The translations under genes and the position numbers were made by a program. The notes under the pieces are model-generated. The model ran no database searches, was not told the DNA's origin, and saw only the letters and a program-made list of their open reading frames with translations. Shown here one piece after another: positions 56,636 through 64,000 of a stretch of 64,000 bases of DNA (the first letter of the stretch is position 1; every line of letters starts with the position of its first letter). The stretch is from the NCBI GenBank assembly GCA_031277315.1, contig JAITMP010000040.1, positions 29,077 through 93,076 of the forward strand, given 5' to 3'. This DNA comes from Zoogloeaceae bacterium (lineage in GTDB: Bacteria; Pseudomonadota; Gammaproteobacteria; Burkholderiales; Rhodocyclaceae).

Positions 56636-58066
56636 TTACCGTCCCTGAATGATTTGCAGGCCCTTGAGCAGGTTGATCGCCTGATTCAACTGGTAGTCGT
56701 TCTTCGAGGCGATCTCGAAGCGCGGCGGCGGTTCCTCGTCGTCTTCCTCTTTCGCCGGCTTGCCTTCCTTGTCCCCTTTGGCGGGCGCTTTGCTTTGCGG
56801 TTTGGGCGCGGGCGACTCTTTGTCTTTCTCGCTGCCGCCATCCCGATCATTTTCCAGATGGCGTTCGAGATCGGCTTCGCGCAGGCGCGGGCTGGAACTG
56901 CCGTTGGCGGTTTCTTCGACGAGGATGTCGGGCACGATGCCCTTGGCCTGGATCGAGCGGCCGCTCGGGGTGTAGTAGCGGGCGGTGGTGAGCTTGATGG
57001 CGGTATTGTTGGCGAGCGGCAGAATGGTCTGCACCGAACCCTTGCCGAAGGTCTGCGTGCCCATGACGACGGCGCGCTTGTGATCCTGCAGGGCGCCGGC
57101 GACGATCTCGGAGGCGGAGGCCGAGCCGCCATTGACCAGCACCACCATCGGCACGTTCTTGGCCGCGGGCGGCAGATCCTTGAGGAAGTCGGTGCGTGTG
57201 CCGCGCAGGTAATCCTCGGGGCTGGCGTGATACTTGCGCTTGGCTTCCTCGGTGCGGCCGTCGGTGGAGGTGACCAGCGTTTTCGGCGGCAGGAAGGCGG
57301 CGGAAACACCGATCGCGCTGTGCAGCAGGCCGCCCGGATCGTTGCGCAGATCGAGCACCAGCCCTTTCATCTCACCCGGTTTTTCGCCCTGCTTCCAGAG
57401 CCGGTTCAGGTGCTCGACGACGCGGTTGGCGGTGTCTTCCTGGAACTGGGTGATGCGCAGATAGGCGTAGCCGGGTTCGAGCAGCTTCGATTTCACGCTC
57501 TGCACCTTGATGACTTCGCGCGTGAGCGTGACGATGATCGGCTTGTCCTCGCCCTTGCGCACGATGGTGAGCGTGATTTTGGTTTTCGGCTTGCCGCGCA
57601 TCCGCTTCACGGCGTCGGAGAGGGTCATGCCCTTCACCAGCGTGTCGTCGAGCTTGATGATGAGATCGCCGGCTTTCAGGCCGGCGCGGAAAGCCGGCGT
57701 GTCTTCGATCGGCGACACCACCTTGACGAGGCCGTCTTCCATGCCGACCTCGATGCCGAGGCCGCCGAATTCGCCCTGCGTGCTTTCCTGCAAGTCCTTG
57801 GTCGCGTCCACGTCGAGATACTGCGAGTGCGGATCGAGGCTGGTCAGCATGCCGGAAATGGCGCTGGTGATGAGCTTCTTGTCCTCGACCGGCTCGACAT
57901 AGCCGATCTTGATGGCGTTAAAAACGTCGGCGAAGGTGCGCAGTTCCTCGATGGGCAGGGGCGCGGCAGCGTCCTTCTGGGCGATGGCCGAGAAATTGAG
58001 GCTGATGAAAATGCCGGCGATCAGGCCGAGAAGGACAAGGCCGGCGTGTTGCAGCTTGTTGCGCAT
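56636..58066 (-). CDS. ctpA: Carboxy-terminal processing protease (S41), CtpA
   Basis: A 476-residue periplasmic protease with an N-terminal anchor helix (residues about 8-28), PDZ domain (FGGLGIEVGMEDGLVKVVSPIEDTPAF...), and the S41 core with Ser in VNGGSASASEIVAG and Lys in TFGKGSVQT. A charged, Lys/Pro/Glu-rich segment near residues 405-450 precedes the tail. Downstream of envC and gpmA, a conserved trio. The 145 bases between its stop and moeB show only a GC-rich GCGCAGAGG-like stretch. Confidence 0.95.
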   Translation of the reverse strand: MRNKLQHAGLVLLGLIAGIFISLNFSAIAQKDAAAPLPIEELRTFADVFNAIKIGYVEPVEDKKLITSAISGMLTSLDPHSQYLDVDATKDLQESTQGEFGGLGIEVGMEDGLVKVVSPIEDTPAFRAGLKAGDLIIKLDDTLVKGMTLSDAVKRMRGKPKTKITLTIVRKGEDKPIIVTLTREVIKVQSVKSKLLEPGYAYLRITQFQEDTANRVVEHLNRLWKQGEKPGEMKGLVLDLRNDPGGLLHSAIGVSAAFLPPKTLVTSTDGRTEEAKRKYHASPEDYLRGTRTDFLKDLPPAAKNVPMVVLVNGGSASASEIVAGALQDHKRAVVMGTQTFGKGSVQTILPLANNTAIKLTTARYYTPSGRSIQAKGIVPDILVEETANGSSSPRLREADLERHLENDRDGGSEKDKESPAPKPQSKAPAKGDKEGKPAKEEDDEEPPPRFEIASKNDYQLNQAINLLKGLQIIQGR

Positions 58067-58113
58067 GTTGTGTGCTGTCTCCGTTGGAACTGCGAAAAAC
58101 GGCTTGAGCTTGA

Positions 58114-58185
58114 TGACGTGACCGATGACGTTATCAATGACGTTATCAATGACGCTATCAATAACGCTATCAATAACACTACTTC
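58114..58185. repeat. 12-bp tandem repeat x5-6 between envC and ctpA
   Basis: Units of the type TGACGTTATCAA (58114-58125 diverged, then 58126-58137, 58138-58149, 58150-58161, 58162-58173, and 58174-58185 diverged). The last unit overlaps the envC stop codon (58179-58181). Confidence 0.9.
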
Positions 58186-59375
58186 AGGCCGACCCATTGC
58201 AGGGGGTCGATCGGCTTACCCAAGTGCCTTAATTCAAAGTATAAACCCGTTTCCGGATTGCCGCCGCTGTTGCCCACCGAGGCAATCGTCTCGCCAGCTT
58301 TCACCGCATCGCCGGTGGTCTTGAAAAGGGATTCGTTGTTGCCATAGACGGAGAGGTAGCCGCCGCCGTGATCGACGATGGCGAGGTTGCCGAAGCCGCG
58401 CAGCCAGTCGGCGAAAACGATGCGGCCGGGCGCGATGGCTTTCACCTCGGCGCCGTCGGCGGCGCGGATGAAAACGCCTTTCCATGTCGTGCCGCCTTCC
58501 TGGCGCGCCGCGCCGAAACGGCCCGTGAGCTCGCCCCGCGTCGGCAGGGCGAGGCGTCCTTTCAGGCGGGCGAAGGCGTCGTCAGGGAGCGAGTCATCCG
58601 GCGTGCGCTCGTTGCGCAGGGGCGGCGCGCCGGTCTTCGGAGCCGATTTCGGCGCGGCGACGATGCGGCCCAAGCCCTCGATCAGCCGCGTCAGGCGCTT
58701 TTCATCGCGTTTCAGCTTGCCGACTTCCTGCCGCTGCGCCTTGATGCGGTCGGAGAGGCGGGCGAGAACGGCCTGACGCTTTTTCTGCTGCCCGACCAAA
58801 CTGTCGCGCTCGCTTTGGCGGCGCTGCTCGATGGCAGCCAGTTCCGCGCTTTTCTCGCGCGCCAGTCCGGAGAGGCGCTTGTTCTCGTCGAGTGTTTCGC
58901 TCAAATCGCGGATCAGATCGGCCTTGGCGCGCGAGAGCAGGTTCAGGTAATGGGCGTCGCGGGCCAACTGGTTCGGATCGTCGCCGGAGAGCAGATGGCG
59001 CAGGGCATCGGTTTCGCCGGCGTAATACTGGCGGGTGAACAGCCGCCCAAGCTGCGTTTGCTGGGCGGCGATGCGCGTTGAGAGCTTGCGCGATTCGGCG
59101 TTCAGGTCATTCAGCGCGGCTTGCGCTTCGCGCCGCTCGCCGGTCAGTTCGCGCAGCGTGCGGCTGGCTTGCGAGATGGCCTGTTCCGTTTCGCGCAATT
59201 CCTCGGCGGCATCGGCGCGCGCGCCTTCGGTTTTGGCGATGTCGGCCTGCAGCGAGCGGATGCGTCCTTGCAGGTCTTTGAGTTCCTCGCGCTTGTTGCC
59301 GTCCGGCGCGGCCAGTGTATTGGCAGCGCCAAAAATGCCGAAAGCGCCCACCGCCATCAGCGCGGCGGTGAACAC
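58179..59375 (-). CDS. envC: Murein hydrolase activator EnvC
   Basis: A 398-residue periplasmic protein: signal peptide (residues about 1-22), a long coiled coil (about 30-250), and a C-terminal LytM domain. The LytM site is degenerate: the first HxxxD position reads TWKGVFI and the HxH position reads YFE, so it cannot bind zinc, as in EnvC, which activates AmiA/AmiB amidases for septal splitting. Follows gpmA by 20 bases. Confidence 0.93.
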   Translation of the reverse strand: MFTAALMAVGAFGIFGAANTLAAPDGNKREELKDLQGRIRSLQADIAKTEGARADAAEELRETEQAISQASRTLRELTGERREAQAALNDLNAESRKLSTRIAAQQTQLGRLFTRQYYAGETDALRHLLSGDDPNQLARDAHYLNLLSRAKADLIRDLSETLDENKRLSGLAREKSAELAAIEQRRQSERDSLVGQQKKRQAVLARLSDRIKAQRQEVGKLKRDEKRLTRLIEGLGRIVAAPKSAPKTGAPPLRNERTPDDSLPDDAFARLKGRLALPTRGELTGRFGAARQEGGTTWKGVFIRAADGAEVKAIAPGRIVFADWLRGFGNLAIVDHGGGYLSVYGNNESLFKTTGDAVKAGETIASVGNSGGNPETGLYFELRHLGKPIDPLQWVGLK

Positions 59376-59395
59376 GAGGGAGAAAAGCCGCTGCT

Positions 59396-60151
59396 TCAGT
59401 TTTGCGCCTTCCCCTGGCTGGCGACGGCCTGCATGGCGGCGGCGATGGCCGCCTGATCGCCGAGGTAATAATGCTTGAGCGGCTTCAGATCGTCGTCCAG
59501 TTCGTAGACCAGCGGCACGCCGGTCGGAATGTTCAACTCCACGATGTCCGCATCCGCGATGCCGTCAAGATATTTGACCAACGCCCGCAGGCTGTTGCCG
59601 TGGGCGGTGATGATAACGCTCTTGCCGGCGGCCACGTCCGGCGCGATTGTCGACTGCCAGTAAGGCAGGAAGCGCGCCACGGTGTCTTTCAGGCACTCCG
59701 TCGGCGTGGCGGCGGCGGTGGCGTCGCCGGCGTAGCGCGGATTGGCGCGCTGGGCGCGCAGCCGTTCGTCGTTGCCGTCCAGCGGCGGCGGCGGCGTGTC
59801 GTAGGCGCGGCGCCAGATTTTCACCTGCGCTTCGCCGTATTCCGCCGCCGTCTCGGCCTTGTTCAAGCCCTGCAAGGCGCCGTAATGACGCTCGTTCAGC
59901 CGCCAGGAATGCCGCACCGGAATCCACATCCGGTCCATTTCGTCGAGCACCGTCCACAAGGTGCGGATGGCGCGCCGGAGCACCGAGGTGTAGGCGATAT
60001 CGAAAGCGAAGCCGGCTTCCTTCAGCAACTGGCCGGCCTGTTTCGCTTCGGCGCGGCCCTTGTCGGTCAGATCGACGTCGGTCCAGCCGGTGAAGCGGTT
60101 TTCCTTGTTCCAGGCGGATTCGCCATGGCGGAGCAGTACGATTTTTTTCAT
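59396..60151 (-). CDS. gpmA: 2,3-bisphosphoglycerate-dependent phosphoglycerate mutase
   Basis: A 251-residue glycolytic mutase. Seen: [28 protein letters not shown] with the active His, [15 protein letters not shown] with Glu, and [17 protein letters not shown]. Full length. First gene of gpmA-envC-ctpA; divergent from the arsR gene. Confidence 0.96.
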   Translation of the reverse strand: MKKIVLLRHGESAWNKENRFTGWTDVDLTDKGRAEAKQAGQLLKEAGFAFDIAYTSVLRRAIRTLWTVLDEMDRMWIPVRHSWRLNERHYGALQGLNKAETAAEYGEAQVKIWRRAYDTPPPPLDGNDERLRAQRANPRYAGDATAAATPTECLKDTVARFLPYWQSTIAPDVAAGKSVIITAHGNSLRALVKYLDGIADADIVELNIPTGVPLVYELDDDLKPLKHYYLGDQAAIAAAMQAVASQGKAQN

Positions 60152-60322
60152 GGTTTGCAGTGAGCCAGTGCGTTACGAAAGAGCGGCCATCTTGCGCGTG
60201 GCCGGGGCGCGTGACCGGGAAAAGTATTTTATAATATTCATGGATGTAATTGGACTCCCGACCTGCGGCCAGCGGCTTGCTGGCCGGCTTGCGGCCCTAC
60301 CCGAACCCCAAACGGATCTCAC

Positions 60323-60661
60323 GTGGACCTCATCGCGGACCTGATCGGAAAGCAGGAGCATATCGAAACCGCCGCGCGCGCGCTGAAGGCGATCTCGCAT
60401 CCGCTGCGCCTGAAGATTCTGTGCGTCATCGGCGATCAGGAAGCCTGCGTGCAGGAGATCGTCGACGCCGTCGGCACGTCGCAGAGCAACATTTCCCAGC
60501 ATCTCGCCATCCTGCGCGACAAGGATGTGCTGCTGACCCGCAAGGACGCCAATCGCGTCTATTACCGCGTTGGCGACCAGCGCACCCTGCAATTGATCGG
60601 AATGATGCGGGATGTGTTCTGCGGCCCCCTGCTGCACGCGAAAAATCAACCGAAAAGATAA
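60323..60661 (+). CDS. ArsR-family regulator, persulfide-sensor-like
   Basis: A 112-residue winged-helix repressor with the recognition helix SQSNISQHLAILRDKDV. Cysteines are Cys34 (LKILC), Cys42 and Cys100 (RDVFCG). The Cys34/Cys100 pair lies where the BigR/SqrR/YgaV persulfide sensors have theirs, and no metal-site motif of ArsR/SmtB (ELCVCDL) is present. Start GTG at 60323. It precedes a rhodanese gene by 12 bases. TATAAT at 60230-60235 could be the -10; a palindromic operator is not clear. Sulfur sensing is inference. Confidence 0.78.
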   Translation: MDLIADLIGKQEHIETAARALKAISHPLRLKILCVIGDQEACVQEIVDAVGTSQSNISQHLAILRDKDVLLTRKDANRVYYRVGDQRTLQLIGMMRDVFCGPLLHAKNQPKR

Positions 60662-60673
60662 CCGGAGCATCGC

Positions 60674-61084
60674 TTGGATTTCATCAAGAACAATCTGATC
60701 TGGATCGGGCTGGCGGCGGTCAGCGGCGGCCTGTTCGTGTTGCAGACCTGGCGCGCGCGCGGCGCCGGCGCGGGCGTGTCGCCGATGCAGGCGACGCTGC
60801 TGATGAACCGGGAAGACGCCGTCGTCGTCGATGTGCGCGAGCCGGCCGAATACAGCGGCGGCCACATTCCGAACGCCCGCCACATTCCGCTCTCCCAGCT
60901 TGACAAGCGCCTGTCCGAACTGGACAAGCTGAAGGAGCGGACGGTCATCGTCAGCTGCGCCCGAGGCAACCGTTCGGCGGCGGCGTGCGGCGCGCTGCGC
61001 CGGGCCGGTTTCGCCAAAGTGTTCAATCTTGCCGGCGGCATGTCCGCCTGGGATCAGGCCGGCCTGCCGGTGACGAAAAAATGA
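60674..61084 (+). CDS. Membrane-anchored rhodanese (YibN-like)
   Basis: A 136-residue protein with one N-terminal helix (residues about 7-25) and a rhodanese domain with active Cys95 in VSCARGNRSAAA and VVDVREPAEYSGGHI. Start TTG at 60674. Corresponds to E. coli YibN, also upstream of grxC-secB-gpsA. Sulfur transfer at the membrane; substrate unknown. Overlaps grxC by four bases. Confidence 0.9.
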   Translation: MDFIKNNLIWIGLAAVSGGLFVLQTWRARGAGAGVSPMQATLLMNREDAVVVDVREPAEYSGGHIPNARHIPLSQLDKRLSELDKLKERTVIVSCARGNRSAAACGALRRAGFAKVFNLAGGMSAWDQAGLPVTKK

Positions 61085-61347
61085 CGACCGCCAAAGTGCT
61101 CATGTATTCCACGGCGGTATGCCCTTATTGCATGCGCGCCGAACAGCTTCTCAACAGCAAGGGCGTTACCGAGATTGAAAAAGTCCGCGTCGATCTCGAC
61201 CCCGCCCGCCGCGAGGAGATGATGCAGAAAACCGGCCGCCGCACGGTGCCGCAGATTTACATCGGCGACCGGCACGTCGGCGGTTACGACGATCTTCACG
61301 CGCTCGACCGCGCCGGCCAGCTTGACCCGCTGTTGCGCGGCGCATAA
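61081..61347 (+). CDS. grxC: Glutaredoxin 3
   Basis: An 88-residue dithiol glutaredoxin with CPYC at residues 14-17, RTVPQIYIG with cis-Pro, and GGYDDLHAL. Start ATG at 61081 overlaps the rhodanese stop. Confidence 0.96.
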   Translation: MTTAKVLMYSTAVCPYCMRAEQLLNSKGVTEIEKVRVDLDPARREEMMQKTGRRTVPQIYIGDRHVGGYDDLHALDRAGQLDPLLRGA

Positions 61348-61384
61348 ATTTCCCTCAACCGTTTTACCTTTTCATTCCTACGCC

Positions 61385-61888
61385 ATGACCCATTCCGCTC
61401 CCGAAGCTGCCGCCAATCCCGCCGCCGACACCACCCAGCCGGTGTTCACGATCGAGAAGATTTACGTCAAGGATCTCTCCCTTGAAATTCCCAACGCGCC
61501 GCAGGTTTTTCTTGAGCGCGAGCAGCCCCGCGTCGAAATCGGCCTTCAGTCCGGCGCCAAAGGCGTCGGTGACGGTATTTTTGAAGTCGTGCTCACCGCC
61601 ACCATCACCGCCAAGCTGAACGACAAGACGCTGTTCCTCGTCGAGGCGGCGCAAGCCGGCGTGTTCCAGATCCGCAACGTGCCGGAACAGGAGCTTGAGC
61701 CGGTGCTGGCGATTGCCTGCCCCAACATCCTGTTTCCCTATGCGCGGGAAACCGTCTCCGATCTCATCACCCGCGCCGGTTTCCAGCCGGTGCTGCTGGC
61801 GCCGGTGAATTTCGAGGCCATCTACCGCCAGCGTCTGGAGCAGCAGCAACAGGCGCAGCCGGCGGCGGGCCAGACGCCGATCCAGTGA
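61385..61888 (+). CDS. secB: Protein-export chaperone SecB
   Basis: A 167-residue SecB, a tetrameric chaperone delivering preproteins to SecA. Seen: FTIEKIYVKDLSLEIPNAPQVFL, FEVVLTATITAKL, and CPNILFPYARETVSDLITRAGFQPVLLAPVNFEAIY. Ala-rich N-terminus and Gln-rich tail are normal variation. Confidence 0.97.
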   Translation: MTHSAPEAAANPAADTTQPVFTIEKIYVKDLSLEIPNAPQVFLEREQPRVEIGLQSGAKGVGDGIFEVVLTATITAKLNDKTLFLVEAAQAGVFQIRNVPEQELEPVLAIACPNILFPYARETVSDLITRAGFQPVLLAPVNFEAIYRQRLEQQQQAQPAAGQTPIQ

Positions 61889-61889
61889 C

Positions 61890-62345
61890 ATGCGCCCGCA
61901 TCGCGCCGCCCTCCTCTGCGCCGGACTGACGCTGCTCGCCGCGCCCGCTTCATCCGCGTGGGCGCTGGAATTTCTCTCGGTGGCCGAGGCCGGCGTGGTG
62001 ATGTACGACGCGCCCTCGCAGAAAGCCAAGCCGCTGTTTCTCATCCAGCGCGGCACGCCGGTTGAGGCGGTGGTCAGCCTCGAAGGCTGGATCAAGGTGC
62101 GCGATGTCGACGGCGACATCGCCTGGATCGAAAAAAAATCCCTTTCCGAGCAGCGCATGCTGATCGTTACCGGCAGCGGCGCCGAAGTGCGCGCCCAGGC
62201 CGATGCCGCCGCGCCGCTCGTCTTTGAAGCCGACAGCGGCGTGCTGCTCGAACTGCTCGACGCCGCCCCGCCCGGCTGGGCCAGGGTGCGCCACGCCGAC
62301 GGGCAATCCGGCTTCGTGCGCGCGAATCAGGTCTGGGGGCTGTGA
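61890..62345 (+). CDS. Exported SH3-domain protein
   Basis: A 151-residue protein with a signal peptide (cleavage near SAWA, residue 25) and two bacterial SH3-like repeats ([35 protein letters not shown] and [22 protein letters not shown]...[23 protein letters not shown]). Such domains bind cell wall or peptides. One base after secB and 19 before gpsA, so co-transcribed. Specific role unknown. Confidence 0.88.
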   Translation: MRPHRAALLCAGLTLLAAPASSAWALEFLSVAEAGVVMYDAPSQKAKPLFLIQRGTPVEAVVSLEGWIKVRDVDGDIAWIEKKSLSEQRMLIVTGSGAEVRAQADAAAPLVFEADSGVLLELLDAAPPGWARVRHADGQSGFVRANQVWGL

Positions 62346-62364
62346 TGCGGCGGCCGGACGCCGC

Positions 62365-63363
62365 ATGAAGCTGGCGGTGCTCGGCGCGGGTGCCTGGGGC
62401 ACCGCGCTCGCCATCGCCTTCGCCCGCGCGCAGCAGGCGACGCATCAGGTCACACTCTGGGCACGCGATCCCGATCAGGCGCAGGCCCTGCGCGCGCGGC
62501 GCGAAAATATCCGCTACCTGCCGGGCTGTCCGCTGCCTGAAACGATTCAAGTCGAAACCGATTTTGCCGCCGCCGCCGGCGGCGAACTGAACATCGCCGC
62601 CGCGCCGCTTGCAGGCTTGCGCGACATCCTCCGCCGCCTGCGCGCCGTGGCGCCCCGCACACCGCTGCTCTGGGTCTGCAAGGGCCTCGAAGCCGGCAGC
62701 CAGCGACTGCCGCACCAGATCGTTGCCGAAGAACTCGGCGACGGCATCGCCTGCGGCGCGCTCACCGGCCCCAGCTTCGCCGAGGAAGTCGCGCGCGGCC
62801 TGCCCACCGCCATCACCCTCGCCGCCGCCGACGGCGCTTTCGCCGAAACCACGGCGCAGGCGCTGCACGACACCCGCCTGCGCGTGTATGCCAGCCATGA
62901 CGTGGTCGGCGCTGAAATCGGCGGCGCGGTAAAAAACGTCATGGCCATCGCCGCCGGCATCGCCGACGGCATGGGCTTCGGCCTCAATGCCCGCGCCGCC
63001 CTGATTACGCGCGGGCTGGCGGAAATCGCCCGGCTCGGGCTGGCGCTGGGCGGCAAGCGGGAAACCCTGATGGGGCTGGCCGGCATGGGCGACCTGATTC
63101 TCACCTGCACCGGCGATTTGTCGCGCAACCGCCGCGTCGGACTGGCGCTGGCCAAGGGCCAGCCGCTGGAGCGCATCCTGCGCGAACTCGGCCACACCGC
63201 CGAAGGCGTTTCCAGCGCCGGCGAAGTCGCCGTTCTGGCCGGCCAGCTTGGCATCGACATGCCGATCACCCAGGCCGTGCACGGCATTCTCGATCACGGC
63301 GTCCCCGCCGCTGAAGCCGTCGCGCGGCTCCTCAACCGCGATCCGAAGCTCGAAACCGCCTGA
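62365..63363 (+). CDS. gpsA: Glycerol-3-phosphate dehydrogenase [NAD(P)+]
   Basis: A 332-residue enzyme making glycerol-3-phosphate for phospholipids. Seen: [49 protein letters not shown], catalytic Lys in [21 protein letters not shown]. Start ATG at 62365; earlier in-frame codons lie in the SH3 gene. Feeds PlsY and PlsC, both in this window. Confidence 0.96.
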   Translation: MKLAVLGAGAWGTALAIAFARAQQATHQVTLWARDPDQAQALRARRENIRYLPGCPLPETIQVETDFAAAAGGELNIAAAPLAGLRDILRRLRAVAPRTPLLWVCKGLEAGSQRLPHQIVAEELGDGIACGALTGPSFAEEVARGLPTAITLAAADGAFAETTAQALHDTRLRVYASHDVVGAEIGGAVKNVMAIAAGIADGMGFGLNARAALITRGLAEIARLGLALGGKRETLMGLAGMGDLILTCTGDLSRNRRVGLALAKGQPLERILRELGHTAEGVSSAGEVAVLAGQLGIDMPITQAVHGILDHGVPAAEAVARLLNRDPKLETA

Positions 63364-63494
63364 GTGGTGAATTGGGCCGGGAAGACATTTCTTCCTTCAA
63401 GGACGGGGCGTGCTTGCTGCTTGCAAAGTATGCTGAAGATCAAAGCAAAATCATTCCAATATATTGATTATATTAATAATAAACTTCATGTTTT

Positions 63495-63524
63495 TTGATT
63501 GAACGATTTGTTTTCAGTTATAAT
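63495..63524 (+). promoter_or_regulatory. Promoter of the autotransporter-like gene
   Basis: TTGATT (63495-63500), 18-base spacer, TATAAT (63519-63524), about 66 bases before the ATG. It sits in a markedly AT-rich stretch (63430-63560), unlike the rest of the window. The 227-base gap after gpsA holds nothing else. Confidence 0.65.
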
Positions 63525-63590
63525 CAAACAAGTGTTTACATTAGTTTCATATTGGCGCTGGCGCGCGCAATTTTCAGGCGGAGGATTGCC

Positions 63591-64000
63591 ATGAATCATT
63601 GCTACAAAGTCATTTTCAATCGCAGCCTGGGCGTTTGGCAGGCCGTCACTGAACTGGCGAAATCGCACGGCAAATCGGGCGGCGAGCGCGCGAAGGCGGC
63701 GTCTTCCGGCGCCGCGCGCCGCCGCGCTGCCGTTAGCGGCCTGCTGCTTTCCGCCGCCGGCATCGGCCTGTTCGGCGCCACCGACGCCTTGGCGCGCTGC
63801 TACAACAAAACCTCGCTCGATAACGGGCGGGGCAATCAGTCGCCCCTCATCAGAACCGCCGCCCAGGTGAGCGGCGGCGCCAATATCGGCACCTACCAGC
63901 CGGTGTCCAACGACGTCATCATCTGCGACCAGGATACAACGCCCGTTCCGGCGCAACCCAACACCCTGTTGAACCCGCTGAACGCGACGACGCAGATTTT
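63591..64000 (+). CDS. ESPR-type autotransporter/adhesin (5' part only)
   Basis: The first 136 residues of a large exported protein; the rest lies beyond the window. Seen: an extended signal peptide region (MNHCYKVIFNRSLGVWQAV, residues 1-28, the ESPR pattern of type V secreted proteins), a hydrophobic core (AVSGLLLSAAGIGLFGA) and likely cleavage after DALA near residue 64, then mature RCYNKTSLDNGRGNQ... GGAGG lies six bases before the ATG. Type Va or Vb passengers follow such peptides; which, and the function, cannot be told. Upstream DNA is AT-rich, hinting at an accessory gene. Confidence 0.85.
   Translation, partial: MNHCYKVIFNRSLGVWQAVTELAKSHGKSGGERAKAASSGAARRRAAVSGLLLSAAGIGLFGATDALARCYNKTSLDNGRGNQSPLIRTAAQVSGGANIGTYQPVSNDVIICDQDTTPVPAQPNTLLNPLNATTQI

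Noticed and set aside
58179..59375. Missing zinc ligands in the LytM domain considered as gene decay
   Set aside because: Degenerate LytM is the normal state of EnvC, an amidase activator, not an enzyme.
63486..63956. A minus-strand frame of 156 residues at the right end
   Set aside because: The plus strand has a full promoter, Shine-Dalgarno and ESPR signal peptide here; the minus frame has none and is Ala/Gly/Arg-rich.

Overview
The window is a stretch of GC-rich chromosome, and its gene content points to a betaproteobacterium. The pointers are the miaB-phoH-ybeY-corC-lnt order, RpoD with a long Ala/Lys-rich N-terminal tail, a PsrA-type TetR regulator over a beta-oxidation operon, ubiUVT for oxygen-independent ubiquinone synthesis, and glyQ/glyS as separate subunits. 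Rhodocyclales or a relative is my best guess, but this is inference. Nearly all genes are housekeeping or central metabolism. No rRNA, CRISPR array, prophage or IS element was found.

Layout. 1-10.9 kb (minus strand): a fatty-acid beta-oxidation operon read psrA > fadE > fadI-like > fadJ-like > yciA-like > fadN-like > thiolase > ridA (cut by the window edge). A clear promoter with a PsrA-type operator lies before psrA. 11-12.6 kb: a CcmI/NrfG-like TPR protein and an RHH/ParE toxin-antitoxin pair. 12.7-16.9 kb: ubiU-ubiV-ubiT, ccmA-ccmB without the rest of the ccm set, and an orphan HigA-type antitoxin. 17-24.4 kb: leuS-lptE-holA-proA-ogt-xerD, then ybaK. 24.4-26 kb: an AT-richer accessory island with two clear integron attC sites, small unknown genes and several dispersed palindromic repeats, with no integron integrase (a CALIN-type cassette cluster). 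26-33.2 kb: folB, plsY, tsaD, then the macromolecular synthesis operon rpsU-yqeY-dnaG-rpoD and tRNA-Ile2. 33.2-41.2 kb (minus): glyQ-hydrolase-glyS-gmhB-plsC, two YgjP-like proteins, gloA and a GT9 glycosyltransferase. 41.4-42.1 kb: an unknown small gene and a frameshifted SEC-C gene. 42.3-47.8 kb (minus): small orf-miaB-phoH-ybeY-corC-lnt. 47.9-56.5 kb: tRNA-Met, dsbC, mltA, an AAA ATPase, Nudix/ThiE fusion, phosphatase, glyA-nrdR-ribD, moeB. 56.6-60.2 kb (minus): gpmA-envC-ctpA. 60.3-63.4 kb: arsR-rhodanese-grxC-secB-SH3-gpsA. The end holds the first 410 bases of an ESPR-type autotransporter or adhesin.

The most notable points are the integrase-less attC cassettes, short tandem repeats that sit exactly on the starts of ubiU and ubiV (with further in-frame mini-repeats in several housekeeping genes), a tandem YgjP pair whose upstream copy has lost its metal site, a SEC-C gene broken by two +1 shifts (one on a UUU-UGA), and an ArsR regulator with a persulfide-sensor-like cysteine pair next to a rhodanese. 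Together they suggest a facultatively anaerobic, lipid-using cell. I saw no complete new multi-gene system; the cassette island is the best candidate for undescribed biology.
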